From: Cellvibrionaceae bacterium
Lineage (GTDB): Bacteria > Pseudomonadota > Gammaproteobacteria > Pseudomonadales > Cellvibrionaceae
NCBI GenBank assembly: GCA_025800435.1
Contig: JAOXRV010000346.1
Coordinates: 1 to 14,572, forward strand
Length of the DNA: 14,572 nt
Direction of reading: 5' to 3'
The first letter of the stretch is position 1. Each line of letters starts with the position of its first letter. The translations under genes were made by a program, and so were the position numbers. Positions 1-6,051 of the stretch are shown here, piece after piece. A model generated the notes under the pieces. It was not told the origin of the DNA, did not search any database, and saw nothing but the letters and a program-made list of their open reading frames with translations.

Positions 1-45
1 ACACATCCCAGCGTGCTTTGCAAGAGGTTTTTTACATATTTTCAA
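1..45 (-). promoter_or_regulatory. possible second promoter (P2), cut by window edge
   Basis: On the minus strand an A-rich segment (24-45) precedes TTGCAA at 18-23. With the same 16-nt spacer as the upstream promoter, a -10 box would start exactly at base 1 and lie outside the window. Two promoters about 110-130 nt apart would match the P1/P2 layout of rRNA operons. Only the -35 and upstream part can be seen, so the call is tentative. Apart from these promoters, 1-305 shows no credible coding region. Confidence 0.3.
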
Positions 46-128
46 GCGCTTAGGCCCGAAACTTACCCTTGCTTGAAAGGCCCTTAAAACGCCTTTCAGC
101 ACCCCCTGCCACGGCAGGAGAGGCGCGC

Positions 129-156
129 ATTATACGCAGACCAATTTACTTGGCAA
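129..156 (-). promoter_or_regulatory. rRNA-type promoter pointing off the left edge (P1)
   Basis: Reading the minus strand, TTGCCA (151-156) and a perfect TATAAT (129-134) are separated by 16 nt. The -10 is followed at once by the GC-only discriminator GCGCGCC, the mark of growth-rate and stringently controlled stable-RNA promoters. An A/T-rich stretch lies just upstream (about 160-180), where an UP element would be. The transcript would leave the window leftwards through two hairpins, at 105-118 and 73-101 (the latter with one bulged base). No gene lies between this promoter and the window edge. An rRNA or tRNA operon immediately to the left is inferred, not seen. Confidence 0.6.
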
Positions 157-261
157 GGGCTTTTTGTAAAAAGATTACCGATGTCGAAATGGCGGATACA
201 AAACGGGCAAAGCGACTGATTTTCCTACCAAACCGGGGCGACTTGCGCGCGCCCAGCTAGA

Positions 262-298
262 TAAAAATAGTGGAAATTTCGGGGGCTGCAAGTCCCCG
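262..298 (-). terminator. weak terminator-like hairpin after pssA
   Basis: Just past the pssA stop on the minus strand, bases 280-298 can fold into a GC stem with a TTGCA loop (five pairs, one mismatch). It is followed by a modestly T-rich stretch with TTTTT at about 263-267. The T-tract is interrupted, so termination may be inefficient. Confidence 0.4.
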
Positions 299-305
299 CA
301 AAAAA

Positions 306-1136
306 TTAGGCACCTAGCTTGACAGGACGCATAAGGCGCCAGAACCACAAAGCCGGCCCAGATAGGCCATAGAGGCCGAAAATAACCAATAACATGGTCG
401 ATGGCGCACTGGTCACCACCGCAAAGGCGATAACAATGGCCAACATCACCACAAACGGCACCCGGCCGCGGAGGTCGATACCCTTAAAGCTGCTGTATTG
501 AAGGTTGGAGACCATAAATAGGCCCACAAAGATGGTCAGCAAGGCAATGGCAATGGCTAACTCTTTACCCGGCTGGGTATCGTGCCACTGCCAGATAATG
601 CCGGCGATAATCGCCGCTGCTGCCGGACTGGCCAGGCCGACAAAATAGCGCTTGTCGACTTCATCAACCTGGGTATTAAAGCGTGCCAGGCGCAGGGCCG
701 CACAGGCGGCGTAGGTAAAGGCAGCGGTCCAGCCAAATTTGCCGAGACCGGCAAAGCCCCAGGAGAACATCACCATCGCCGGGGCTAGGCCAAAGGAAAC
801 CATATCCGAGAGGGAATCGTACTGCACACCAAAATCCGAGGCAGTATTGGTCATCCGCGCCACACGACCATCGAGGCCATCGAGAATCATAGCCACAAAG
901 ATAGCGATGGCCGCGGCCTCAAAATTATGGTGCATACCGGCGATAATGGCGTAGAAGCCACTGAACAAAGCGCCGGTGGTGATCAGATTGGGCAGCAGAT
1001 AGACCCCGCGCCGGGTCACCTTTTTACCGTCTTCAGCCACCTCTTCGATATGCTCATCCACGGGAATCAGGTGCTCAATGCCCTTGTCTGCCCGCTCCTG
1101 CTGATCGCCCTGTGCCTCTGGCTCTGTCATACCCAT
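306..1136 (-). CDS. pssA: CDP-diacylglycerol--serine O-phosphatidyltransferase
   Basis: This 276-residue integral membrane enzyme makes phosphatidylserine from CDP-diacylglycerol and L-serine, the committed step to phosphatidylethanolamine. The complete CDP-alcohol phosphotransferase signature is visible: D86, D89-G90, A93-R94, G103, D107 and D111 with the canonical spacings. These residues bind the metal and CDP-alcohol. The first 45 residues are a polar, acidic cytoplasmic tail. The rest consists of hydrophobic segments, ending in a basic tail. This is the membrane-embedded (Bacillus/Pseudomonas-type) PssA, not the E. coli phospholipase D-like enzyme. Two start codons are possible, ATG at 1136 and ATG at 1130, and neither has a strong Shine-Dalgarno sequence. 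In pseudomonads pssA follows ilvC. Here it does too, but a strong terminator and a repeat element intervene, so separate transcription is likely. Confidence 0.95.
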   Translation of the reverse strand: MGMTEPEAQGDQQERADKGIEHLIPVDEHIEEVAEDGKKVTRRGVYLLPNLITTGALFSGFYAIIAGMHHNFEAAAIAIFVAMILDGLDGRVARMTNTASDFGVQYDSLSDMVSFGLAPAMVMFSWGFAGLGKFGWTAAFTYAACAALRLARFNTQVDEVDKRYFVGLASPAAAAIIAGIIWQWHDTQPGKELAIAIALLTIFVGLFMVSNLQYSSFKGIDLRGRVPFVVMLAIVIAFAVVTSAPSTMLLVIFGLYGLSGPALWFWRLMRPVKLGA

Positions 1137-1162
1137 CCCAATAATGTCGATTTAACCCGCGC

Positions 1163-1195
1163 ATAATACTGGGCCGCTGGCGAAAACGCTATATA
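1163..1195 (-). promoter_or_regulatory. candidate pssA promoter
   Basis: On the minus strand TATTAT (1163-1168) is followed by a GC-rich GCGCGGG stretch and lies about 27 nt upstream of the pssA ATG. No good -35 hexamer is seen at 16-18 nt. It is proposed because the ilvC terminator upstream means pssA needs its own promoter. Weak evidence. Confidence 0.3.
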
Positions 1196-1251
1196 GACAC
1201 TATCGTTTCGAAACATAAGCCTAACACACCCACTTCAGCGGCTTCGCAACC

Positions 1252-1361
1252 GAGCCTTGTGCGGGTGTCCGCTTCTGGGGGACGCACGAGTCCATCCCTG
1301 GAGCTCTCGTCCGCCATCCCTGGCTCCCAAGCCCCCAGAAGCGGACACCCACACAAGGCTC
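1252..1361. repeat. 110-bp palindromic repeat element, copy 1
   Basis: Two 30-nt arms (1252-1281 and 1332-1361) are inverted repeats of each other with a single mismatch (1262/1351). They enclose a 50-nt core (1282-1331) that contains CCATCCCTGG, GCTCTCGTCCG and CATCCCTG blocks. The core recurs at 14361-14410 with 43 of 50 bases identical, and a third, cut-off copy begins at 14534. It carries no credible gene. It sits between the ilvC terminator and the pssA promoter. The layout suggests a REP/BIME-like or miniature mobile element. No target-site duplication is evident. Confidence 0.85.
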
Positions 1362-1420
1362 TACTCAAGCAATCAATTCCTGAACGGTAGATCAGCAAAT
1401 AAGACCACACAACCCCAACC

Positions 1421-1447
1421 AAAAAGCCCCGGCACTGCCAGGGCTTT
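1421..1447 (-). terminator. rho-independent terminator of ilvC
   Basis: On the minus strand AAAGCCCTGGC and GCCGGGGCTTT pair with one internal wobble around an AGT loop, and the stem runs into TTTTT. It lies about 70 nt after the ilvC stop. It separates ilvC from pssA transcriptionally. Confidence 0.85.
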
Positions 1448-1516
1448 GAGGACCACCGATAAAGGGGGCTATTGCTATGGTGCTATTTTATTCGGCCCGA
1501 CCACAGGCCAGCACTC

Positions 1517-2533
1517 TTAGTTTTTGGTCTTATCGATGATTTTGTTGGACTCAATCCAAGGCATCATGGCGCGCAGTTGGGCACCGGTTTGCTCAATGGG
1601 GTGGGCCGCATTGTTGCGACGACGGGCCGTCATGGAAGGATAGTTGGTCTGGCCTTCGCTGATAAACATTTTGGCGTACTCACCGCTCTGGATACGCTTA
1701 AGGGCGTTGCGCATAGCTTCGCGAGATTGCTCATTGATAACCTCGGGGCCAGTCACATACTCACCGTACTCCGCATTGTTGGAGATGGAGTAGTTCATAT
1801 TGGCGATACCGCCTTCGTACATCAGGTCAACAATCAACTTCAGCTCGTGCAGACACTCAAAGTAAGCCATTTCAGGGGCGTAACCGGCTTCGGTCAGGGT
1901 TTCAAAGCCCATTTTAACCAGCTCAACCGCACCGCCACACAATACCGCTTGCTCACCAAACAGATCGGTTTCGGTTTCGTCTTTAAAAGTGGTTTCAATA
2001 ATACCGGAGCGGCCGCCGCCAACGCCCATGGCGTAAGACAGGGCAACGGTCTTGGCATTGCCGGAAGCATCTTGGTGGATAGCGATCAGATCGGGGATAC
2101 CGCCGCCGTTAACAAACTCGTTACGCACGGTGTGGCCGGGGGCCTTAGGCGCAACCATGATCACGTCCAGATCAGCGCGGGGCTCAACCTGGTTGTAAAG
2201 AATAGCGAAACCGTGAGCAAAGGCCAGGGTAGCGCCCTGCTTGATATTGGGCTCAATCTCTTCTTTATACAGCTGGCCCTGGAACTCATCGGGGGTAAGA
2301 ATCATCACCACATCGGCAGAGGCAACGGCCGAGGGCACATCGCTTACTTTCAGGCCGTGGGCTTCAGCTTTAGCAACAGAAGAAGAATTGGGGCGCAGGC
2401 CAACGGTGACATCCACACCAGAGTCTTTCAAATTGCAGGCGTGGGCGTGGCCCTGTGAACCATAACCGATAATAGAAACTTTTTTACCCTGGATAATCGA
2501 CAGGTCGCAGTCTTTATCGTAATAAACTTGCAT
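1517..2533 (-). CDS. ilvC: ketol-acid reductoisomerase (NADP+), class I
   Basis: This enzyme converts 2-acetolactate to 2,3-dihydroxyisovalerate (and the aceto-hydroxybutyrate analogue) using Mg2+ and NADPH, the second common step of branched-chain amino acid synthesis. The 338-residue length is that of the short class I family. The N-terminal Rossmann fold shows GYGSQG at 23-28. R47 and S50-S52 in the beta2-alphaB loop fit NADPH specificity. The C-terminal all-helical domain carries the metal ligands D190, E194, E226 and E230 at their standard positions, and H107 is present. The ATG at 2533 has GGAG 7 nt upstream. It is divergent from ilvY with a 134-bp shared regulatory gap, the classical IlvY-activated arrangement. 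A strong terminator follows. A long open frame on the opposite strand across this gene is a shadow. Confidence 0.98.
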   Translation of the reverse strand: MQVYYDKDCDLSIIQGKKVSIIGYGSQGHAHACNLKDSGVDVTVGLRPNSSSVAKAEAHGLKVSDVPSAVASADVVMILTPDEFQGQLYKEEIEPNIKQGATLAFAHGFAILYNQVEPRADLDVIMVAPKAPGHTVRNEFVNGGGIPDLIAIHQDASGNAKTVALSYAMGVGGGRSGIIETTFKDETETDLFGEQAVLCGGAVELVKMGFETLTEAGYAPEMAYFECLHELKLIVDLMYEGGIANMNYSISNNAEYGEYVTGPEVINEQSREAMRNALKRIQSGEYAKMFISEGQTNYPSMTARRRNNAAHPIEQTGAQLRAMMPWIESNKIIDKTKN

Positions 2534-2667
2534 GCTTATGCTCCAAAATTAGGCGGGCTTGCCAGCATCGGCTTCCCATTGACGGTGCAAGTCTAGCCGA
2601 GCCCACCACTTGCGTAAAATGATATATTTGCAATATAGTATCCCACTTTTCGCAATACGATAAACCC
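2534..2667. promoter_or_regulatory. ilvC/ilvY divergent promoter and IlvY operator region
   Basis: This gap holds several TTGC/GCAA half-sites: TTGCGT at 2610, the near-palindrome ATATTTGCAATAT at 2624-2636, and CGCAAT at 2651. The E. coli IlvY operators are also built of TTGC/GCAA half-sites (from memory). For ilvY, TTGCGT (2610-2615) and TATAGT (2634-2639) form a plausible promoter with an 18-nt spacer, so IlvY would bind over its own promoter. For ilvC on the minus strand only weak -10 candidates such as TACTAT are seen, as expected for an activator-dependent promoter. The ilvC leader would be about 90 nt, with a possible TCGGCT/AGCCGA stem. Confidence 0.6.
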
Positions 2668-3534
2668 ATGGATACTCGCAGCCTGGAAGTCTTTCTTCAC
2701 CTCTCCCAAAGCCTACACTTTGGTCGCAGCGCCGAGGCCCTAAACCTTAGCCCCTCGGCACTGAGCCGGCAGATCAAACAGCTAGAAGAAAAGCTCGGCT
2801 GCACCCTGTTTGAGCGGGATAACCGCAGCGTACGCCTAAGCAACGAGGGTCAGGCCCTACAAGCCTACGCCCGGGAAACCCTGCAACAGTGGCAGAGTTT
2901 TAAACACAGTCTGCACAGCGAAGAACTGCGCGGCCGCATCAGCCTCTACTGCTCGGTCACCGCCAGCTATAGCCTGCTGTATGAAATCTTGCGCCAGTTT
3001 CGCCGCGCCCACCCCAAGGTGGAGCTAACCATCCACACCGGTGACCCGGCCCAGGCCATCCCCAGGGCACTGGCCGGGGATGAAGATTTTTGTATCGCCG
3101 CGCGGCCCAATAAACTTTCGCCCCAGCTGGCCTTTCACAGTATGAAGCACTCGCCGCTGCTGTGTATTGGCCCGGCGGAGCAGGTATTTGAAGAGCCGCA
3201 AAAGCTTAAAGACTGGGGCGCAGCGCCGCTGATACTGCCCGAGACCGGCCTCACCCGAGAGCGGGCCAACGCTTGGTTTGCCAAAGGAGAAATCAGCCCC
3301 AATATTTACGCCCAGGTAAGCGGCCACGAGGCGGTGGTCAGCATGGTGGCACTGGGCCTGGGCCTGGGGATCGTGCCCAAGCTAGTGCTGGACAATAGCC
3401 CCCTGGCCAGCCAGGTGCGTGTATTAGATGCCCAACTGCCCCTGGGTATTTACGATGTGGGCATTTGCACACAGCGCAAACGGCTGGATAAAGACAGTTT
3501 GATACAAGGGTTTTGGCAGCTGCTGCAGAAGTAG
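2668..3534 (+). CDS. ilvY: LysR-family transcriptional activator IlvY
   Basis: This 288-residue LysR regulator in E. coli activates ilvC in response to acetolactate or acetohydroxybutyrate and represses itself. The N-terminal winged helix-turn-helix (about residues 1-60) has the FGRSAEALNLSPSALSRQI pattern typical of the IlvY branch. It is followed by a linker helix and a periplasmic-binding-protein-like effector domain. Two stretches match E. coli IlvY closely: the SVTASYS motif near residue 95, and GHEAVVSMVALGLGLGI near 220. The gene is divergent from ilvC, which supports the assignment more than similarity alone. The ATG at 2668 has only a weak ribosome-binding site. The TAG stop overlaps a GC hairpin, and the next gene converges from the other strand. 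Confidence 0.95.
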   Translation: MDTRSLEVFLHLSQSLHFGRSAEALNLSPSALSRQIKQLEEKLGCTLFERDNRSVRLSNEGQALQAYARETLQQWQSFKHSLHSEELRGRISLYCSVTASYSLLYEILRQFRRAHPKVELTIHTGDPAQAIPRALAGDEDFCIAARPNKLSPQLAFHSMKHSPLLCIGPAEQVFEEPQKLKDWGAAPLILPETGLTRERANAWFAKGEISPNIYAQVSGHEAVVSMVALGLGLGIVPKLVLDNSPLASQVRVLDAQLPLGIYDVGICTQRKRLDKDSLIQGFWQLLQK

Positions 3535-3551
3535 CGGCGCCAGGGCGCCGC
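3534..3551. terminator. GC hairpin between convergent genes
   Basis: GCGGCGCC and GGCGCCGC form a perfect 8-base inverted repeat with two bases between, starting in the ilvY stop codon. It lies between ilvY (plus) and the first DUF1566 gene (minus) and could serve both. Neither side has a T-tract, so intrinsic termination is uncertain. Confidence 0.45.
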
Positions 3552-3577
3552 TGGATAGATAACGCTTAATAACTCAA

Positions 3578-4375
3578 TCAGCGAGAAAAGCGAACCCGCC
3601 ACCCGGCCAAACCAGCCATTAGCAAACCCAACAAGCCAAAACCAAAACTGCCCAAGGCCGGCACCGGCTGAACCGGCCCGGCCTGCGAGCGCAGCGCTAT
3701 TACATATAAGTGATCGCTGCCCTTGCCGTTCTGAAACTGGTAGCCATTAAGGGTACTAAAATACCAAGCGTGCTCAGGGTTGGGAGCATATTCTGTCTCT
3801 GACCAGTAAACATAGCTTTCCATATTGCTAAAGGGGCCGGTGTTTTGCAGGCAATGAGGGAGCGTGCCAATACAGTTGTCTTGCGCATGATTGGGGTTAC
3901 CCAGGCCATGCGGCTGCGCCACATTAAACAAATGCCCAAGCTCGGAGCTGGTGCAGCGATAGCCAAATTTTTGACCACTGACATCGGTGCCCGAACAACT
4001 GACATCGGGCTGGTGGGTGGCTGGCTGGCGCCAGTCGCTATAGCCCAGATAAGCCTGGGCATTGAGTACCGCCACCCAGGCTTGGGCTTCGTACCAGTTC
4101 AAAAGCCCACCTTCAAAACCGCCCGCGCCATCGCAAATTTCTTGCTTAGTTTTACCCGAGCGCTGCGCAGCTGGCAATGATAGGGGGTCAAATGCCTGCC
4201 ATAAGGCGTTGTTGGCATCGCAACTGGTTTTTACCAAGTTGGCATCTTTAAGCCAGGTGATATTTTGGCTGGTATCCTCAATCAAGCCATTGCCCAGATC
4301 AATCAGCTCAGCACTGACGGACACTGAAAAAACGGCGACGAACACAGAGCTTAGCGCCAAAAAACCACTTTTCAT
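3578..4375 (-). CDS. secreted DUF1566 (Lcl C-terminal-type) protein, copy A
   Basis: Residues 1-22 are a clear signal peptide (cleavage near SVSA|EL). The body is one DUF1566/Lcl domain. It begins with the LxDxGNGLIxD and ITWLKDANLVKTSC pattern and shows WYEAQAWVAVLNA, YSDWRQP and YRCTSSELGHLF, and ends with the YWSETE, AW and VIALRS blocks. Six cysteines are shared with the neighbouring paralogue and probably form disulfides. The last 30 residues have a VPALG motif, one hydrophobic helix and an arginine-containing tail, like PEP-CTERM/IPTL-CTERM surface-sorting signals. The start at 4375 is preferred over the ATG at 4381 because AAGG lies 8 nt upstream of it and only 2 nt from the other. The biological role is unknown; related domains occur in extracellular or adhesin-like proteins. 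It converges on ilvY and is the last gene of a tandem array. Confidence 0.88.
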   Translation of the reverse strand: MKSGFLALSSVFVAVFSVSVSAELIDLGNGLIEDTSQNITWLKDANLVKTSCDANNALWQAFDPLSLPAAQRSGKTKQEICDGAGGFEGGLLNWYEAQAWVAVLNAQAYLGYSDWRQPATHQPDVSCSGTDVSGQKFGYRCTSSELGHLFNVAQPHGLGNPNHAQDNCIGTLPHCLQNTGPFSNMESYVYWSETEYAPNPEHAWYFSTLNGYQFQNGKGSDHLYVIALRSQAGPVQPVPALGSFGFGLLGLLMAGLAGWRVRFSR

Positions 4376-4407
4376 GATCAAACCTTTGAATGGTCAATTA
4401 TCATTTC

Positions 4408-4436
4408 AGTTAACAATAATTACGCACTTTTTTCAA
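4408..4436 (-). promoter_or_regulatory. candidate promoter of DUF1566 copy A
   Basis: On the minus strand TTGAAA (4431-4436) and the poor hexamer TTAACT (4408-4413) are 17 nt apart, in an A/T-rich stretch unlike the surrounding GC-rich DNA. The gap 4376-4578 holds no gene; it also contains a GTCGC/GCGAC inverted repeat near 4450. Low confidence in the exact boxes. Confidence 0.3.
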
Positions 4437-4578
4437 GGTTTATAAACTTGTCGCGCAGCGACATCACAACTCTGAATAAAGATCAAAATTGAAAATAGCG
4501 GGCATTAAAGTCGTAAGCGTTAAAGCAGAAAGGCATAAAATTGACAGCATTCTCAGCGCCTGGATCACGCACGCTCAC

Positions 4579-4598
4579 GGCGACAGTAATTTGTCGCC
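4579..4598. terminator. hairpin after the DUF1566 remnant
   Basis: GGCGACA and TGTCGCC form a perfect 7-bp stem with a 6-base loop, starting about 17 nt past the remnant's stop codon on the minus strand. It matches the GC hairpins found just after both intact paralogues, supporting the remnant as a former gene. No T-tract follows. Confidence 0.4.
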
Positions 4599-4614
4599 CA
4601 CTATGGCGCGATGT

Positions 4615-4965
4615 TTATCGCCACAGCTGGTGCTGACTAGGGCAGAAGCTTGGCACTGGAACTTCAGGCGGTGTCGATTTGCCCGAGCGAACAACCCATA
4701 TCTACGCATCAACCTTGACCTTATCATTGCGGCCCCGGTCGTCGACATTGGTATTGAATAGCCAGGCGATGCTGAGAACTGCAACGCACTCGGTTGCCGA
4801 CCAGAACAAACAATTGCGCGCGTTAATAAAACAATCCGTATTCTGCAAACATTAAGCGCTGCCACCGCCCGGGTACAGTCGTCGTTGTTATTGAGATTAC
4901 CCAGACTAAGGGGCGGCACCAGATTCAATAGACCTAAAGCGAGGCGATAAAACAGCCGCAGATTA
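4615..4965 (-). pseudogene. truncated, frameshifted third DUF1566 copy
   Basis: The minus strand between the two intact genes retains the C-terminal half of the same protein family. From 4851 one frame reads CLQNT, then FWSATE, a 7-residue gap, AWLFNT, and 16 residues on an in-frame TAG (4702-4704), then IWVVRSG, ending at TAA (4615-4617). In copy A the matching blocks are CLQNT, YWSETE, AW-FST and VIALRS. The gaps between WSxTE and AW (7 residues) and between F-x-T and the final RS (22 residues) are identical in length. Further upstream, LGN followed by NNNDDC (from about 4904) matches the LGNPN...DNC block of the intact copies but in another frame, so at least one frameshift lies near 4855-4870. 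The first half, including the signal peptide, is gone. The sorting-like C-terminal helix is also lost. Longer open frames across this region are out of frame with the homology. Confidence 0.75.
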
Positions 4966-4976
4966 TCAACTCTATC

Positions 4977-4999
4977 CCGAGGGCGAGCTACGCCCTCGG
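4977..4999. terminator. hairpin after DUF1566 copy B
   Basis: CCGAGGGCG and CGCCCTCGG form a perfect 9-bp stem with an AGCTA loop, 21 nt beyond the stop codon of copy B on the minus strand. The stem is strong but has no following T-tract, so it may be a transcript-stabilising or rho-assisted end. Confidence 0.5.
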
Positions 5000-5020
5000 C
5001 CAGCAATTTACAGTATTGGT

Positions 5021-5830
5021 TTACTTAAATAATCGGCCGCGTCGCCCGGCGAGCAGCAACGTCAGCAGGCTCATCAGGGCCAAACCCAAACCGCCCATTG
5101 CAGGCACCGCCCTGGCAGGAGCCTGCGCCACCTGTCCTGAGCGCAACGCCAGTACATAAAAGGAGCGAGTCACTTTACTGTAATTACCCAAGAAGCCGAA
5201 ATCGGTTCTAAAACTCCAGGCATTGGTGGTCAGCGGGGTATAGTCCGCACCGGTAAAGTAGTGTTCGCTTTGCATATTGTTAAACAGGCCGGTGTTTTGC
5301 AAGCAAAACGGACTGCTGCCGCCAGAGTGGCAGTTGTCATCCAGGTTATTGGGATTGCCGAGGCCGGCGGGAGCGGGGGCAGCAAATAAATGACCGAACT
5401 CAGAGCCGGTACAGCGGTAGCCGTAATTTTGGCCATTGCCATCGGTATCCGAACAACTGGCGTCCGGCTGGACCACATTCGGCAGGCGCCAATCGTTGTA
5501 ACCCAGGTAATTTTGGGCATTGAGCAGCGCGACCCAGGCACCCGCTTCGTACCAATTTAATTGACCACCGGCATTGCCGCCGAGCCCATCACAGATCTCT
5601 TGCTTGGTATTACCTGAGCGCTGGGCAAGGGGCAAAGCCAAGGGGTCAAAAGCCTGCCACAGGGCATTGTTGGCATCACAGCTGGTCTTTACCAGGTTGG
5701 CATCCTGCAACCAGGTAACATTTTGTACCGTATCGCTAAGTAAACCATTGCCGTGATCGATCAAGGCGGCTTGGGTAAAAACAGAAGGGGTTAATAAGAC
5801 AAAACTAAGGGCGAACTGTGTTTTTTTCAC
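5021..5830 (-). CDS. secreted DUF1566 (Lcl C-terminal-type) protein, copy B
   Basis: This 269-residue paralogue of copy A has the same layout: signal peptide (about 1-22, cleavage near TQA|AL), one DUF1566 domain, and a C-terminal VPAMG motif with a hydrophobic helix and a basic RRGRLFK end. Over the 46 residues from NVTWLQDANL to QEICDG it differs from copy A at only five positions. The domain's later half is more diverged. All six shared cysteines are present. The start is a GTG at 5830; the only nearby ATG upstream is followed at once by a stop. The C-terminal tail resembles PEP-CTERM/IPTL-CTERM sorting signals, so export and anchoring or processing at the cell surface is inferred. Function unknown. 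A 21-bp palindrome and a triple 13-bp repeat lie upstream. It starts the DUF1566 array and is separated from ilvN by a hairpin. Confidence 0.88.
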   Translation of the reverse strand: MKKTQFALSFVLLTPSVFTQAALIDHGNGLLSDTVQNVTWLQDANLVKTSCDANNALWQAFDPLALPLAQRSGNTKQEICDGLGGNAGGQLNWYEAGAWVALLNAQNYLGYNDWRLPNVVQPDASCSDTDGNGQNYGYRCTGSEFGHLFAAPAPAGLGNPNNLDDNCHSGGSSPFCLQNTGLFNNMQSEHYFTGADYTPLTTNAWSFRTDFGFLGNYSKVTRSFYVLALRSGQVAQAPARAVPAMGGLGLALMSLLTLLLAGRRGRLFK

Positions 5831-5861
5831 GACTACATCTCGAAATTAATACTAATTGATT

Positions 5862-5896
5862 ATTTTACACTTCGAGGGACTTTACCGTAAAGACCC
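5862..5896 (-). promoter_or_regulatory. promoter and overlapping palindrome upstream of copy B
   Basis: On the minus strand TTTACG (5886-5891) and TAAAAT (5862-5867) are 18 nt apart and about 32 nt before the GTG start. The -35 lies inside a palindrome at 5876-5896 whose 10-base arms (GGGACTTTAC and its partner) pair with one mismatch about a single central base. This is the form and place of a repressor operator. The binding protein is unknown. Confidence 0.45.
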
Positions 5897-5933
5897 GGCA
5901 GTAGTATTGAAAAATCCTGGTAGCGAATGGGCG

Positions 5934-5972
5934 TCTTTGCCAGCTTTCTTTGCCGACTTTCTTTGCCAATTG
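5934..5972. repeat. three tandem 13-bp units
   Basis: TCTTTGCCAGCTT, TCTTTGCCGACTT and TCTTTGCCAATTG follow one another without gaps. The first eight bases are identical in all three. They lie about 105-140 bp upstream of the copy B start, beyond the palindrome, so they may be an activator-binding array; a decayed microsatellite is the alternative. Confidence 0.75.
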
Positions 5973-6018
5973 CAATCGTCAAGCCCAGCCGAGCTTAGGT
6001 AATAACACAAGATGGTGG

Positions 6019-6044
6019 CGCCGCTGCTTGCGCTAGCAGCGGCG
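6019..6044 (-). terminator. hairpin after ilvN
   Basis: A 10-bp perfect stem (CGCCGCTGCT with its complement) and a 6-base loop begin about 8 nt after the ilvN stop on the minus strand. No real T-tract follows, so it is a likely but unproven end of the ilvBN transcript. Confidence 0.5.
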
Positions 6045-6051
6045 GCCCGGC

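Noticed and set aside
69..260. 63-residue open frame on plus at the left edge
   Set aside because: It overlaps the minus-strand promoter with perfect TATAAT and the leader hairpins, with no ribosome-binding site.
1189..1520. Open frames of 77 and 87 residues across the first palindromic element
   Set aside because: They read through the inverted repeat and the ilvC terminator and have no homologous domain.
1472..2458. 328-residue open frame on plus, antisense to ilvC
   Set aside because: It lies wholly opposite a canonical ilvC with intact active-site residues. It has no recognisable domain and low-complexity content typical of an antisense shadow.
4489..4761. 90-residue open frame on plus
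   Set aside because: It crosses the promoter region of copy A and is antisense to the DUF1566 remnant, with no domain and no ribosome-binding site.
4575..5006. 143-residue open frame on minus between the DUF1566 genes
   Set aside because: Only its LGN...NNNDDC part corresponds to the family. The rest is out of frame with the DUF1566 remnant, so it is not a real gene in this frame.
5934..5972. CRISPR or plasmid-type iteron array
   Set aside because: The 13-bp units are directly adjacent without spacers, there are only three, and no cas or replication gene is near.
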